Made by a program: the position numbers and the translations under genes. Positions 45,701 to 59,525 of a stretch of DNA of 64,000 nucleotides are shown here, piece by piece. Location of the stretch: assembly GCF_037975245.1 (NCBI RefSeq), contig NC_092569.1, positions 469,001-533,000 on the forward strand. Reading direction: 5' to 3'. Every line of letters begins with the position of its first letter. The stretch's first letter is position 1. The DNA comes from Apostichopus japonicus (taxonomy: Eukaryota > Echinodermata > Holothuroidea > Aspidochirotida > Stichopodidae). Under the pieces are notes generated by a model. The model saw nothing but the letters and a program-made list of their open reading frames with translations, was not told the DNA's origin and did no database searches.

Positions 45701-48700
45701 TCTAGGGGAAATGCGATCAGCATTTGGAGATTAGGGAGTAAACATTGGCTGGGTAGACAGGTGTGGTAACAAAGTTGGTAATAATTTACAGAATTGCTTA
45801 TTGTAATTTTATTTTTTTTTGTATTAAGGGGTAATTGCAATATTGTTTTGTTTATTTGAATGTATCCTTGTCTTGCCACCTGTTGGTTAGGAATTAGTTT
45901 CATTTTTCTAGAATCAGTGTTTATATTTTGATGTGTGTGTCCTGACTCCTCAGTAGAAGTATGAGTCATTACAGGAACAGATATGAGTGGTATTTGTTTG
46001 GCATGTCTCTGTGTGAAGTTAGTTTCAATGCTACACTGCTACTTTTTCAAACCATGTAGCAAACAAATTGTTATCAGTAGATCACATAAATAGAGAATAT
46101 TCAGTCCTGTGGAACTTGTTTAGTAAGTTTTAGAATAACATATTGTTGTATGCAGATTGTTGAATATATACTTGAAGACCAACTTCCTACCTTACGGATA
46201 TGTTTGTGTTAGTCACAATACTAAATTAGTTGCATGGAGCCATTTACTCGGGTAGTATCTCGTGAAGAAAAGCAAGATTGTAGTCTCCATTGTTGAAAGC
46301 AGCATATTAGGTGATGGGGATGGATGTTAGCAATAAAAGAGTAATACTTAGTACCTTAAGATATTTTAATGAATAGGACCAGGTGATCCCCCCTGTGGGT
46401 TGAGGTCAGAAGTACTGCCATTGTAATATGAATTTGTACAGGTCTTTGTATTAGCTTACCCCTTAAGTATACACCAGGTTACTGCCTTGAAGCAGTTTCC
46501 CATGAAATGAACAAATGGTTTTATGACCTAAGTATTAAAATGTTTGCTTTGGTCATACAAAAATATTATCATAACCCATTAAGGTACAATGGACATGGTT
46601 GCTTATAATATAGTTGTCCTGTTTTAGTGTGACTTAATACTGTACACTTGGTGTGAAACTGTCTCGGACATGTTCCTCATCACCCACTTCCACTTTTCCT
46701 CCCCCCCCCAACACTCCCACACCATCTCCCATCTCCTACCCCTTCCACACCTTTCCACCACTTGCCAAATATCAAGATATTTAGGTATCTATTGATCAAA
46801 ACTGTTCAAAGCTTCAGTTTAAGGTTCTATAGCATAATAATGAAAAGGGTAAAATGTTCTAATGAGGTTTTTAAAAATAAAAAATCTTGAGGGGGTGGGG
46901 GGGGTATATGGATGCTGAACTTAGACTTGGCAAGTAGAGTATAGCAGCTGATTTTGTACACAGAATGAATTTATAGACTTGGCAACACTTTGTGACAGAT
47001 ATCATGGATGGCCAAATGTTGCAAATTAACATGATCTGATCTATAACCACCTCCTTGACCAATACCAGTCAAGCCTAGGTATTTTGGAAAGCTGGTTACA
47101 GGTAGCATCTTCCAGCCTTTATTCATTTTAGTTTGAAACTTTGAAAACAGTAGATGTAGAGTAGCAGTGTGACCCACAAGGTTTATTTCAAGGTCCAAGT
47201 TTGTGTGAAATAATTTGTAACTTTGTAATTCTCTTGCCATAATGCAGGCCTTTTGTTCAGTTTGATCCATTCCACACCTAACTTGTTATAGTCTATTCTT
47301 TCCTATGTGCCAAGGACCTTGCCTAATGACTGTTGTACACACCAACTATTACTGTTCAGTGTTCACTGTGAATGTCATTGAAGTATACTGGTTGGTCTAC
47401 TTAATTACTTTCACTTAGAGTGAATTATACTGGAGACCTTTGTTTTACTTTCTCTCAGACTGACCTAATACATACAGTACTATTGCATAGCTCAGCAGAA
47501 ACAAAGCACCGATCTTCACTCAGATAGGGCAAAATCGGCTAAATTATTAGTCCCATCATATAAGTTTTTTATTTTGCTTCCTTGCTTACCATCTCCTCAT
47601 AACATCTACACTCTGTACATGTAATCTACAGTTTTACTGAGTTGTTATCTAATTTTGCCTAGTTGGTATGCAAAGCGAGCTATGGATAAGCCTACAGTAT
47701 TAAGTCTGACTGTGTTAAGTATGATAGGGCCTGGCAGTACAGATAATACTTGATAACCTGTCTTGAGCAATATACCTGTAACAAGCCACATAATGGAAAA
47801 CATTAATGCTGTTAGTCCCGCATTCCCACTGATCCACTCCACCCATCAACTACGTCAGTAACATTTTCCCCTGCCATCAGTCTCTCAATCCTTCAGGACT
47901 GTTTGATGTTGACTACTTTAATAACATACATGTATGGACACCAAGATGGTAATAGATGGTGGAACTTGATCCACTAAGTTAAGTTTGGTGGGTTAACAAG
48001 AGTCTAGTTTGCAAACTTTGATCATTTTAATTACTACAATTTAAATTTAGATTAAACTAATATACAACAATCATCCTAGACTCTGTATGCTTAACTGCTC
48101 CCTCTTGTGTCCCCTCGGAGTACGCAAGATATTAATAAAGCTTAGTTGGCCCTGCTTTGCTTCAGAGTTGATTATGAATAATAACATATGATCTAGTGAT
48201 GGAATTAGTATCTCATTCTTATCTCTTGCTTGCGTTTCATCTACTCCCCCCTCTCCTCTCCTCCCTGCGAAATCGATCGTTGTGACTCTATCAAATGTTT
48301 ACAAGAACGTTTAAGGATCCGTTTCTATCATCGTTAACAAGGATGGGAGGGGGGGGGGGCCTTCTACACTCGTTCTGCACCCATGTCCTGATAATGACCA
48401 CCCTCTGGGTAAACAAGGGAAACATAGAGGTCAAATGCATTCACGTCATTCCAGGAATAGCTGTTGCGATGTCTCCATAGTGAAGATAGATTAGAGACAG
48501 ACAATATTTGTGCGGTGTACTCAATTAGTTGTAAAGAGCCATGACAACTACTAACAATGAATTACTATTGCATTTGTCACAGCTCACCTAACGTCGTCAT
48601 GTTTGCTCCTTAACCGATTCATACTACTGTATCATGCAAGAAGAAGTATGGATCCTGTACATACTACCATTGATACTCATCATAGTCTTGATCATCTCTC

Positions 48701-48715
48701 ATAATTTATTCACAG
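42765..48715 (+). other. Remainder of the 20.7 kb intron
   Basis: AT-rich, with no supported gene. It includes three diverged copies of a repeat of about 50-60 bp at 45255-45396 (ttaacttagatt, ttactgtta, tggctgaatc), a C-rich run at about 46690-46730 and poly-G runs near 46891 and 48345. The last 30 bases give a usable acceptor (TTTATTCACAG). Confidence 0.5.
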
Positions 48716-48915
48716 AGGAAAGATGGATCCGACTCCAAGACAAAGCCAAAGTTCGCACCCAGTCCTTGGAAGCGGCCATCAACAGTCTGAGCGACTTTGA
48801 AATAGCTGCCAACAGACTAGAAACATGGCTGAACGAAAAAGCCAAGATGCTTGCTGTGTTGGGACCGATTGGAATAGAACCAGACATTCTGAAGAATCAG
48901 AAATCCCAGGTTGAG
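48716..48915 (+). CDS. Spectrin-rod exon, J-like; first after the big intron
   Basis: 200 nt, phase 1 to 0, acceptor TTTATTCACAG, donor TTGAG|gtatgt. EERWIRLQDKAKVRTQSLEA, helix-A signature LETWLNEKAK, then PIGIEPDILKNQ. It completes the repeat begun by the 27837 exon, which shows both halves belong to one gene. Confidence 0.88.
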
Positions 48916-51900
48916 GTATGTACAGATATTCCTGACCATAATATTCGACATAATCTGCTAGAATATATACTTGTGTAGTTTTCACTGCAATATCTTTGTG
49001 ACATATTTGAACAGCAATCTTGAACGATGTTGAATGATGTAGTAAAATTGCTGAGCTGCAGCATTTGTTGACGTTTTATGTACAGTTAGTCTTGGTTTGC
49101 ATGGGGTATCTATGTAGGTAGACATACCTATGGCTATGGTATGTACTACAGCATGTTAGGTACATGAACTTGAAGTTTACTATCCTTGAAAATATACAAA
49201 GCAGAGCTTGTTTTCACATGCAGAGAGCTTTAGGACTTAGTTTCAATCTGTTTAGAGACTTATAAATATTTTGTATAAAAGCTAAATTGACCATGGACAA
49301 TTGAATTGACACACATGTAGTTGTGCTTAGAATTTCTGCATACATGAATCCTACCTCATGAAAGAAAACGGTTTTCTGGACCTGCTTTCAAAGTTCCAGC
49401 TCAGTTCTTCAGTTTTGATCAGTTATTTTGACCTCATTTCAAGTGGGGTTTTTTTTCTTCCACCTCACTGCATATTTTACTTTCATTTTCCCTTTGGTAT
49501 ATGTTTTCAAGATTTGATCATTATCAGTATGATATGTAAATATTTACCAATCCATATTTGCCCAACATTCTTGATTTGTAACATAATAAAGATACAATGT
49601 CAAAGGTCGTACAGTCAACCTGCAGACTACAGTGTAGGGGGTGATCATCATAGAGTGAAGGGTGGTGTAGTATTTCCCTGACATTCTGATCTGTGTAGGT
49701 CCTCATATGTTTTAAATCATTGACCAGAAAAAACAAAAGGGAGTGTGTCCTATTTCTCTCCCTCTGACTTTTTCTGAATTGATGTATATTGTTTTTAAAA
49801 CTAGTTTTCAAGGGACAGTAATAACACCTACATGGTATACTCTTATGACTAAGAGGTGCAGAATTATAAGTGCAGCTCAGGCAGGTTGATATGCCTGGTG
49901 TGTCTGGTGATATATAATGCTTTCTGTGTTTGGTCATCAGATGGTATCTACTAAAGTATACTGTAGGACAGTACCGACAGCTATATTATATCTATACAAT
50001 AGTTACAGTGTCTAGATAGCAATAGTACCAAGGTACCCTGCAGGGTAGGTAGTCTGTGCCAGTGTTTGGTTTGACTGGACCAGAAATTTCCAATAAAATG
50101 TAGAAACTGATAAAGTGTCTTAACTTGTTTATTGCATTGGTAATATAATCTTTGGTGGGCATAATGGTCTAGTGGGTTGTGGAATCTAGTGGGTTGTGGG
50201 ATTGGTGGGTTGTTGGGACTGGTGGAGCTGGTGGGTTGTGGGACTGGTGGGGTGTGGGAACTGGTGGGTTGTGCATAAATGCAACTTTAATAGTACAGGG
50301 AAGTCTGTAAAACAAAAACAAATTTGTTAGCATTTAACCTGATCTGTGATGAACCAATCATTAGATTATGAATACATGGAGAATTTTGTGTGTGAATTAT
50401 GATCAGACAATAAAGAAATAGATACAAATATCCTTCCAATGATTATTTTTACATACAGACTTAAATGAAAAGAAATTTCATGGTCAGGAATATGAGTCAA
50501 TTTCTGATCAGATCAAATACAAGAAACAATCACCTTGAATTGATTTGTATCTCTTTCTATCTCTCAAGAGAGCTGATAATAAATGGAGCTCTAATTAAAA
50601 TAAAACTCAGGGTTGTTACTTGTGAGAAGCTAAATGTACTGTGGGTTTGAATACATGAAACTATATATTCATATGACACAACAGTGCACTGTATAGTATG
50701 CTGGGATATACTGTAGGTGCTTCCATTGTATGAGTTGTTTGTCTAGTCTGTTGTGATGTGTCGTAAACTGAAGAGTCATTGATTGAATACTATGTACAAA
50801 AGCCATAAAAATGCATTGCATGCAAAGAGTCAAACTTGTGTGTAAATATCACAATGAAATACAATTCTACCCTCCATTTTTGTTCCCGCCAATTTTCCTG
50901 CTAAAGTGTTTGTTGGAAGTCGTAAAGCTATAATGATGTTTTGTGTGCGACTTTTATCAAGCAAGACACAAGACCTGTGCAACAAGTCACTTTTAGTTTG
51001 AATCTAGGTTGAGTCTATCACAGAATTATGGCTCTTCTCAGCCGATTCAGTGTATCAGGTTCATTAATATTCATGATAGTCATTTCCTTTTTGAAATTGT
51101 GGTGATTTGAGTCAAACCGTCTTGACAGTGGGACATAACTTGTAATAAGACTTAAATAACAGATTCCAGTAGGATGAAAATAACATTGGAATGGAAGCTG
51201 TAAACCTTCAGAATGGTCTGGCATGGGGAGAAAGTACATTGGATATTGACACTGAACTTCATAAGTGGGCTGCAGTGATAAAATGTATCATCTAGGTTAA
51301 ATGGGCTAGGTAGATTAGAGTGCACAATTTTAGTAGAGACAGGTAAGTATCATCTGTCAAAACTATTCAAACCATTAAAATGTGAGGGTTTTGATGATAC
51401 TGTAGAATCATGAAACTATTTTTACCCAGAGATATTAATTAAATGCAAAAAGGAATCCAAGTAAGGGGATCATTAAACAACTACAGTGTTACTTACAGCA
51501 CTTTCAATACTCAGCAGCTCAGATAATATTTACCAGTTCGGTAATTGACAATTAGTCAAAAAAAAAAAATGATTGAAGTATGACATCCATTTCCCAAAGC
51601 AATTGAAAGGAAATACTTGATTATTCATTTCCCAAGTTAAAAGCAGCTTGTTGTCTCGTCGCGTAACATCATAGTATTTGCAATTACCCACAAACTTCAA
51701 GTAATTTCTTTTAGCACGGTTTTGGACTTTATAAAATGGCAACACTTAACTCTGACAAATTTATGACTTGTCAGTTATATGAATATTCAGAGTTTATAAT
51801 GCAAATGAAAACAAAGATCATGTAAAACACAAAGATTTAACAGTAGGGTGTCTCTTGTTTCTGGAACATGAAAAGCTTGCTCGGGGTATGTACAGAACAG

Positions 51901-54900
51901 TATATTGTATATTGTGCCTCACACTGGAATGACAGTGAAATGTCATACGGTATGGGTACAGCTCAATGTCTGTTGTAAAAATATAAACAGCTCACAGGAG
52001 ATGGTTTGAACCAAGCAAGAACTACTAATTTACTACAGTGACTTACATAAATAAACTAGACGCACAGTTGAAAAACAGTTAGATCAAGCTCTGTACTTTT
52101 ATTTTTACATTAACTGACATAAGGATAATCAACACATTTCTTACGCTTACTTCCCTCATGAGCCAAAGTGTCCTTCCACAAACAAATACAAAAATAAGCA
52201 AAAGAAAAGAAGAATCTTGATAGATATTTCATATTGCTCTGGTGGTTTATGTACTTTATGTCCTATGTATGTAAGTGATACTGTACATAGTTAGTATTAT
52301 AGTTTCTAGTCATGGACAATGCTTTCTCTATGTAAACTTTTCCTTCTCTGGCTCTCTTCTGCACATAACAAGAACAATTAACTGTCAGTTTTATTGGTCA
52401 ACCCACATAGCCACCCCACCCCCCTGTCTGTATATAAAAACATAATTTGTAATATATTGGCATATTTTGAAGATTACTATCATACTGAGAATGACTCACC
52501 TTGAAAGAAGTCATTGACTAGGTTTGTATTGTGTTTTGTTACACCTGTTACCATAGTAACCAATATGAAAAGCATCAACATTTCAGTCAGGTAAGCAGAC
52601 CGCAGTAGGCATCCAAACCGAAACAGGAACTATCTGTGTGGGGGACACTGTCAAGCATGAGACAGCAGTAAACTGATATTAAAAAATCAATTGTATAGTT
52701 CACTCATTTCAACTGCCTGTAAATAGTGAGTGCTAATAGGACTTTCCCATAATGATTTTCAAAATGAAACGTTAAAAAATGATCTGACTTGTCTTTGAGT
52801 AAAAACTAGGATGAACAATTACAGGATTTGGTAATTTAGTTCCAAAGGAAGATTGATCCAACAAATTTTAATGAATTCTAAGTCGCTCCGTAACATCTTC
52901 TTGGTAATTGTTTTTGTTGTTAAGTCTAAGAGCAGTAAACTTGACTGTATTTGTATTTGTACACCAGTTACCAAGCTTGATATTTGCAAGGATTTTGTAA
53001 AAGGGAGCCATATAGTTCTGTCCAAAGCTTGTCACTACACATATACCAAATACACCATTTAACAGAACTAGATTCATCCTTTCTGCACCTTCCTTTTACA
53101 ATATGCCCCTCCTTTATCCTTATTTCTCCCACTCTTACCCTTCCCACTCATCCCCTTCCTCCCCACCCCCTGCTTCACAAAACCTGACAATAATTGATCT
53201 GGACAACATTTCAACAGTGATAAATATGGTCCCTTTCCCAACACTCAACATTCAGTAGCATTTACTACATAACAGTTGAAGTGTTCATAGATCATGTTAT
53301 GTATCATACCTTTGTCTACCACAGGAAGCTTCACTCGACCACAAAGTTTACAATATTATTTGCATTAATGTTACAAACAGATACTAACATCCTCCCCTCC
53401 AGAAATTTCAATACTTCCATAAAGTTTAACACCTCACCTTTGACCCTTTCAAAGCTGACACACCCACAGGATTAGAATAGAAGCTGTTATTGTCATCAAG
53501 TGATTAGTATCTTGTTATTATTATTATTTTTTACCTGATAGCACCGTTTGGCTGAGAAGTAATCCTTTGCTGTTTTCATTATGAAACAACGTTGGAAGTG
53601 AATATGGTTGGAAGTAGAACACAATTTAATATAGATGCTTATGTTACAAATACACTCAGTTGATGTCTATAAGTTGAGTGCCTTTGATAATCTACAGTAG
53701 TTGTACTGTTGTACGCTAGCTGATGGTGCCTTTCTGGGCGAGAAGAGATCATTTTCCTAGCTACAAAATCAAAGAACACTGAATCAGAACACACACCACA
53801 GAACTCTAATCTCTAGAAGTGCTATTCAGTCAGTGAGCTGTCTATATCTGAGTCAAGCAATGATGTCATGTACATGTATCATGTATGTGAACTTACTACT
53901 GTATAAAGGGAAATGTCGGAAGGTCACCCTGAGGCAATTGACCTATAGTCTTGTATCTGTAACTTCCTCTATACTGTTGTGTTTATGTCTGGTCTATGTG
54001 AACTAAGATTAACTGTATTACAAAACATGTAATACAATTTTTGGCAATTTCTGTGGCAAAGTTATCTGGCTACTACTGTACATGTTCCCAGTTTATTACA
54101 ACTTGCTACTTTCTGCTAGGGTGCTCATGTCGGGAACGGGAGGAAATGTTTGGGGAGGAGAAGGAGGTTGAAGAGGGAAGGAGGCATGTGCTTTTAGCCT
54201 GTCTGCCCCTGCCTCACCACACTGATCCCCTCTGTAGCTTGTCCTGCTTTCAATTATTTTTTTTGCCAAAATGGGCAACAGCCAGTCGGCCATCAACGTG
54301 AATCTATCATTTTAAAGTGCCAACAAGGAGATTTAATATGATTTTTTTTTCAATTCTTGTTTTCCTTTCATCTGCTTGTAAAGTTTGTAAACTGCATCAT
54401 TCATAAAGTGATGATTACTCTTTGCCAAAACTACTTTGAGTTAACAATTCTTATGCCTTCGTATAGCAGATTGCAAATCTAAAGAATTCAAGATAGGAAT
54501 GGTTGAAGTTATGTTTTATAGCAGGGATTGAACATTCAAGTGTGCATTCCTCTCTCCCACACATTGTAGACCTAAGATATCAAAGTTAGCATTGTAAATA
54601 AATAAACTTCCATAGCCATACAAACTTGTAATATGAACAAAATGATGGAGGAATTGTCACGCAAAGTATATTCTCTGTTTGATGTCAAGGTGTGTACTTC
54701 TTTAAGTAAATTTCAAAGGTTAGAAAGGTTGTTTTTGTCTTGAATGTATTATGTTTTTATCTTAATTGGTTCTGTATATCAACAATGCACACACTGTACC
54801 TATATATGTACATTGAATTGAAGCTGCTTTTATGGTAGTGTTTGTTACCTGTAACACCACTTTGAATACCACAGGAAGGGGTACTGCGTGGGAACCATAG

Positions 54901-56035
54901 CTCATGTGACAAATTTCTATATTCTGTTTGATGGGTTGTACTGTAGACGTAACTTAAACAGAAGAGGGCGGGGGTTGGGTTTGTGAATGGAGGCTCTGTT
55001 GGCAACCTTGGGTTAATATAGAGGGTGGGGTGGGGGGGGGGGAAGTGTTACAGAAATTCTTATATATTTTGATTGAGTAACATTTGCATATCTGATAACA
55101 GATATGTTTTACGTAAACATTGAAGCTGTAAACCTTCAGAATGTGCGTAAACATTTTCAACTGTAGATTCCAAGTATTGATATACTGAAAAACTGTAAGA
55201 GTTGTACAATGCTTCAAGTTCCTTTTTCAGTTGTTCAATTGTTTACTGACCCTACATCAAACCATCCAAGTAATAATTTGGGTTGCATTTGATCAAACAA
55301 AGAAATCTTACTGTAGTTATTTTCACGAATTAGCAGTTAAATGAACGTTTAATTCTCTGTTTGATTTAATTCTGTCACCCAGAAAGTTTCCATATGAACC
55401 GTACTAATAATATGCAAACAGCTAATTGGAGAACATTACTGAAGTTCTACATGTCCCTCATGTAATGTAGTCTGTGGCTGTTACCAGGCAAAATTCAACA
55501 ACCTGTTTTCCATATTTTGTGAAAATCCTTTGCAGGTTATATAACCAAATTAAATTAATTTATTATAATCAAAAGATGTACAAACTTGACATAAATTTGC
55601 ACTTTTCACTGGCATTTTATTGAATACTTCATGATAGGTACCCTTGAATGGAACATACCTGTTAATGAACAAAGTCATTATGAAGTTTCTGAATAACTGC
55701 ACCGTTTGCAGTAGAACCATAAGTAGGGAGAAGAAGAGAGGGAGTGTCATTGAAGGCTGGGGGGGGGGGGGGGGAGGGGCAACTCGGAGCTTGATAGCTC
55801 AACTGGTCAAGCTCTCTCAAGGATTTCTTATCACTGGTTTATATTAGGTCACTGGTTTGCCATTCTTGCCAAAATGTTTACGGCTCAGTTTTCAGGTTTG
55901 TTTTTCCACAATCTAGACAAGTTTCTACTTATTTGTCCTATCTTCATATGGATTGCAAAAATGCATGAAAATATGTAAGAATAGACCTGTTTTGATAAAA
56001 TATGTTACCATTAAAATTGTTGATTTTCTTTATAG
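48916..56035 (+). other. 7.1 kb intron
   Basis: No supported gene. It holds a G/T-rich minisatellite at 50165-50275 with a unit near ggtgggttgtgggact, C-rich runs at about 53100-53170, poly-G at 55031 and 55761, and a 22-bp sequence at 51194-51215 that recurs at 55122-55143. A tRNA-like A-box motif lies near 55791. Confidence 0.5.
50165..50275 (+). repeat. G/T-rich minisatellite
   Basis: Irregular tandem copies of a unit of about 17 bases, ggtgggttgtgggact, some with deletions. The G-run spacing could allow G-quadruplex formation. Confidence 0.8.
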
Positions 56036-56368
56036 GTTTTGCAAGATGAGTTTGATAGTCACAAAGGACAGCTGGACAACCTGCAAGACGCTGCCAGAGC
56101 TATCCTAGACAAACAGGACTCAAACACTCGATCAAGATCCCCCATCCAACACCAGATCAATGAGATCCAGGAACAATGGGAGGATCTCAAGAGACAGCTG
56201 GACGACAGAGAGGGACAGTTGGACAATGTCCTGAAAGAGAGCGAACCATTCCATGAAACCAAACAGGATCTCAACGATTGGTTGATTGACTTTAGCAACC
56301 GCATCTCATCTCTCCCAGCTATCAGCCAGAACCCAGAACTGGTCAAGCAACAACGAGAACATACCAAG
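56036..56368 (+). CDS. Spectrin-rod exon, K-like
   Basis: 333 nt, phase 0 to 0, acceptor TTCTTTATAG, donor CCAAG|gtaaaa. VLQDEFDSHKGQLDNL, QWEDLKRQLDDREGQLDNVL and helix-A signature LNDWLIDFS. Confidence 0.9.
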
Positions 56369-57902
56369 GTAAAATCATGATTCTAGCAACAATGTTATCA
56401 ACTTTTCTTTTTTTCCTCAATCACTGCAGGAGACTATGAAAACAAGCTCCTCTTCAACAGGAAGCTAAATGCAAACATGAAAGTTCAGGTTGCATCGCCA
56501 AAAGTTCAAGTCACTCGTAATATACAGCTGTCAAACAATTTAAGTGTCTCAAAGTTCACATGGGTGAGATGGGTGAGAAGATATGGATGAGCAAAACTAA
56601 GAGGGTGTAAATATTCTGATCATGTGTAAGGTTTGAAAACTCTGTCAGAATTGAAGCTTAAACAGTAACCACCATTACCCTTGTCATCTGGAAGCCAACA
56701 TTAATTGATGCTCATCGGAGGAGAGCCTATAGACTAACTTCACTGAAAGCAATAAAACAAAATGCAATACCATGTGGCAGACTGTTAGTATGGATACAGC
56801 AGTATGAGTAGAATTCCCCTCTGTTTTAATGTGAGTACAAGGCTCTAAGGGCAAGCATGAGTACTAAATGTATCCCCAGACTACTACAAGTACACAGCCA
56901 CTAGAACAAGTACAGGCAACAATGCTGGAATAGGAGCAAACGTAGGGACTCACTACATGTCTGTTATGTAGTAAATAATATGGTATGTTCACTGACAGAT
57001 CTAATTCTTTGGAATAGTTCATTGCCTTGGAAAAAAGGAACATGAGAATAATAATTTCCTCTTGGGGTTCACATGTTGGTGTCCCTCTTGTTGTCTACAT
57101 AGTTTGTATTATGACTTTAATTGTGCATAGAGACCTTGACATTTTACAAATCAGTCATAACACATTCATTCCTTCCCAGTAATGGACTTTGTATACTTTA
57201 TGTATTTGCTCTATACTAACTGAAAAATGAATCTTTCATTGAAGTGTCAAATTTCAACCATCTGTTTACACTGCTGAGAACTTCTCTGTGTTGTTTGATC
57301 AATGTTAACAAAAACAGTGAGGGAGTGTACATATTCCTTTCTACCAGCAGAAGTTCACATTTTCTTGATAAAACTGTTGTCTTGATAATATCACTGTTAT
57401 ACTGAGTAGTATGGCAAATATGTGTGCTCTTACCAAAGATGAATTGAATCATATATTGTATAGCAATAAGAATAGGCTTTTAGACCAGCATTAACCATGT
57501 GACATACAGTAGGATTGACCAGTGTAGTTGAAGGTCAGTGGTACTATCCCAAAATATGCTAGAAAGTCAAATGTTGGTCACTTATGTCAAGCCTCCAAAA
57601 TATATTTTGCTTCCACCCTTAGAGCACTGAAAGTGGCTTCTTTCACACTCTTCTTACTTTAACACTCCTCCAAGTCTGAGAGTACTTGAAGGGTCAGAAC
57701 CTTCAGCAATGTACTTTGATAACTTTTAGGAATATTGTAAAATTACCTAAATGTCAACACAGATGAGCAACTTCCACATTCCACTGTTACCTTGCTGCTC
57801 AGTAGCCACCATTATTTCATGTGGCTATGTTCATTAAGTGCAATTTAAACCTTAGCAACCTGGTCAGCTTATCATGCTATTTTTTTCTCACAATGATTAC
57901 AG
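56369..57902 (+). other. Intron of 1.5 kb
   Basis: AT-rich; nothing recognised except the splice sites. Confidence 0.5.
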
Positions 57903-58065
57903 GCACTGCAGAAAGAGGCAGATAGAAAGAAACAACAACTTGCATCGATGGCTGACCATCACCAGCAGTTGGTCAAGCTGAACCCAGAGTTGACCGCCGT
58001 GTCCGAGGTTGAACTGAAGTTGGAAAGTGTTCAGAGCCCATATGACGATTGGTGCAGAAAATTGG
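57903..58065 (+). CDS. Spectrin-rod exon, I-like
   Basis: 163 nt, phase 0 to 1, acceptor ATGATTACAG, donor ATTGG|gtatgc. ALQKEADRKKQQLASM and DDWCRKLG. Confidence 0.85.
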
Positions 58066-58624
58066 GTATGCTCCCATTTTACTATTACCTTTATTGCAAC
58101 ACTCTTTATTCATGGACAGTATGTACACTTGTACAGTTCACCTGGAAAATAAAGTATTGTAAACACTATTCACACAATTAGGTAAAGGCATCCAATCGCA
58201 CAACTGGTACCTGCACAATGTAATGTGAACAAACATGGGTGTACAGATCTAAGAACTCCCCCTTATGTTTACAGTGTGATTTATTTATTGAAGCTACTAT
58301 CTTCTGCAACATGCCATTCTCTTTAGACAGCTGATATTAATGCCAATGCCATGCATGTACAGAATTCCATATGTACCACAGTATAATCTATACTGTCAAA
58401 GAACTATTCCAGAGACATCCACTTTCACACCACACTAATTTTGTGTCCACATCAACCTTGTATGTATAAAAATTCAAGAAAGAAAAAATTGAATTGATTG
58501 ATCATCATATACTTAAAAAAAATTGTAATATTATAGATAAAAATTAATTATTTTTTGCATGGCAACAGGAAACTTTTGTAAAAAATTAACGATATAGTTA
58601 TTTATTAGCTTACTTTCTTCTGCT

Positions 58625-58766
58625 GTATTTATATAATTATTGTTGTATCAACTCATTCCAGTATTGGTAGGGTATCATCATTTGTGGGTTTATGGGTATT
58701 TATATAATTATTGTTGTATCAACTCATTCCAGTATTGGTAGGATATCATCATTTGTGGGTTTATGG
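58625..58766 (+). repeat. 71-bp tandem duplication next to an acceptor
   Basis: 58625-58695 and 58696-58766 start gtatttatataattattg and end gtgggtttatgg; I see one base difference (g/a at the tatcatcat junction). The second copy ends 12 bp before the acceptor at 58778. Confidence 0.95.
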
Positions 58767-58778
58767 TTAATCTTACAG

Positions 58779-58945
58779 ATGAGAGGTTAGGCAAACTCCA
58801 AGCTGCACTGGTTCAGTCTCAAGACTTTGAAGATGCCCTTGATAACATGGCCCGATGGTTGGACAGCAAAGACAAGGAAGTGTCCTCACCGAAACCTATC
58901 TCTGCCAGGCCAGATGTGCTCCGCAGACAGGTCATTGAACATGAG
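58779..58945 (+). CDS. Spectrin-rod exon, J-like
   Basis: 167 nt, phase 1 to 0, acceptor ATCTTACAG, donor ATGAG|gtgagg. LGKLQAALVQSQDFEDALDN and helix-A signature MARWLDSKDKE, close to J of blocks 1-3. Confidence 0.9.
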
Positions 58946-59195
58946 GTGAGGGTCAACATTGAGGTTGTATGAATGGTAGCCTGGGGCAGAACAGGGTTTT
59001 TTTATTAATCTGGAGTATTTTATGTTTATCATACCGTGTAGTGTGGTGTAGAAAGTTCAATGTTTTTGATTAAAATTGTTTGACCGCAGTGTACTCAAAT
59101 TAACATCTTAATAATGAAAAAGACAATGATCAAGCAAGGAAAGGGTTAGACAAGAGTCACTCATGATAACGTTGAGATGTTTTTATTTATTTCAG

Positions 59196-59525
59196 GAATT
59201 ACCGAAGGAGATTGTGAAACAGGTTTACACATACCAACGATTAGCCGACAAGATGGACTCGCTGGTCCAGGAATCCGAGTCTGGTCCGGAACGAAGAGCT
59301 CTGGAACAAAAGAGAGACGACATGAAGTCCAGATGGACTGACCTGGAGAGGAGAGTAGCAGAGAGAAAAGACAGACTCGTAGACTGCAGCGAGAAAGCCA
59401 AAGAATATACTGACGAATGTAATCAATTCCTACCCTGGCTGAGGAGTGTAGAAGACAGGATCAACTCACTAGGACCAGTCCTCATGAAACCAAATGTGGT
59501 GAAGCGACAGTATGACATACTCAGG
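59196..59525 (+). CDS. Spectrin-rod exon, K-like
   Basis: 330 nt, phase 0 to 0, acceptor TTATTTCAG, donor CTCAGG|gtgagt. Contains DMKSRWTDLERRVAERKDRL and helix-A signature FLPWLRSVEDRINSLGPV. Confidence 0.9.
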
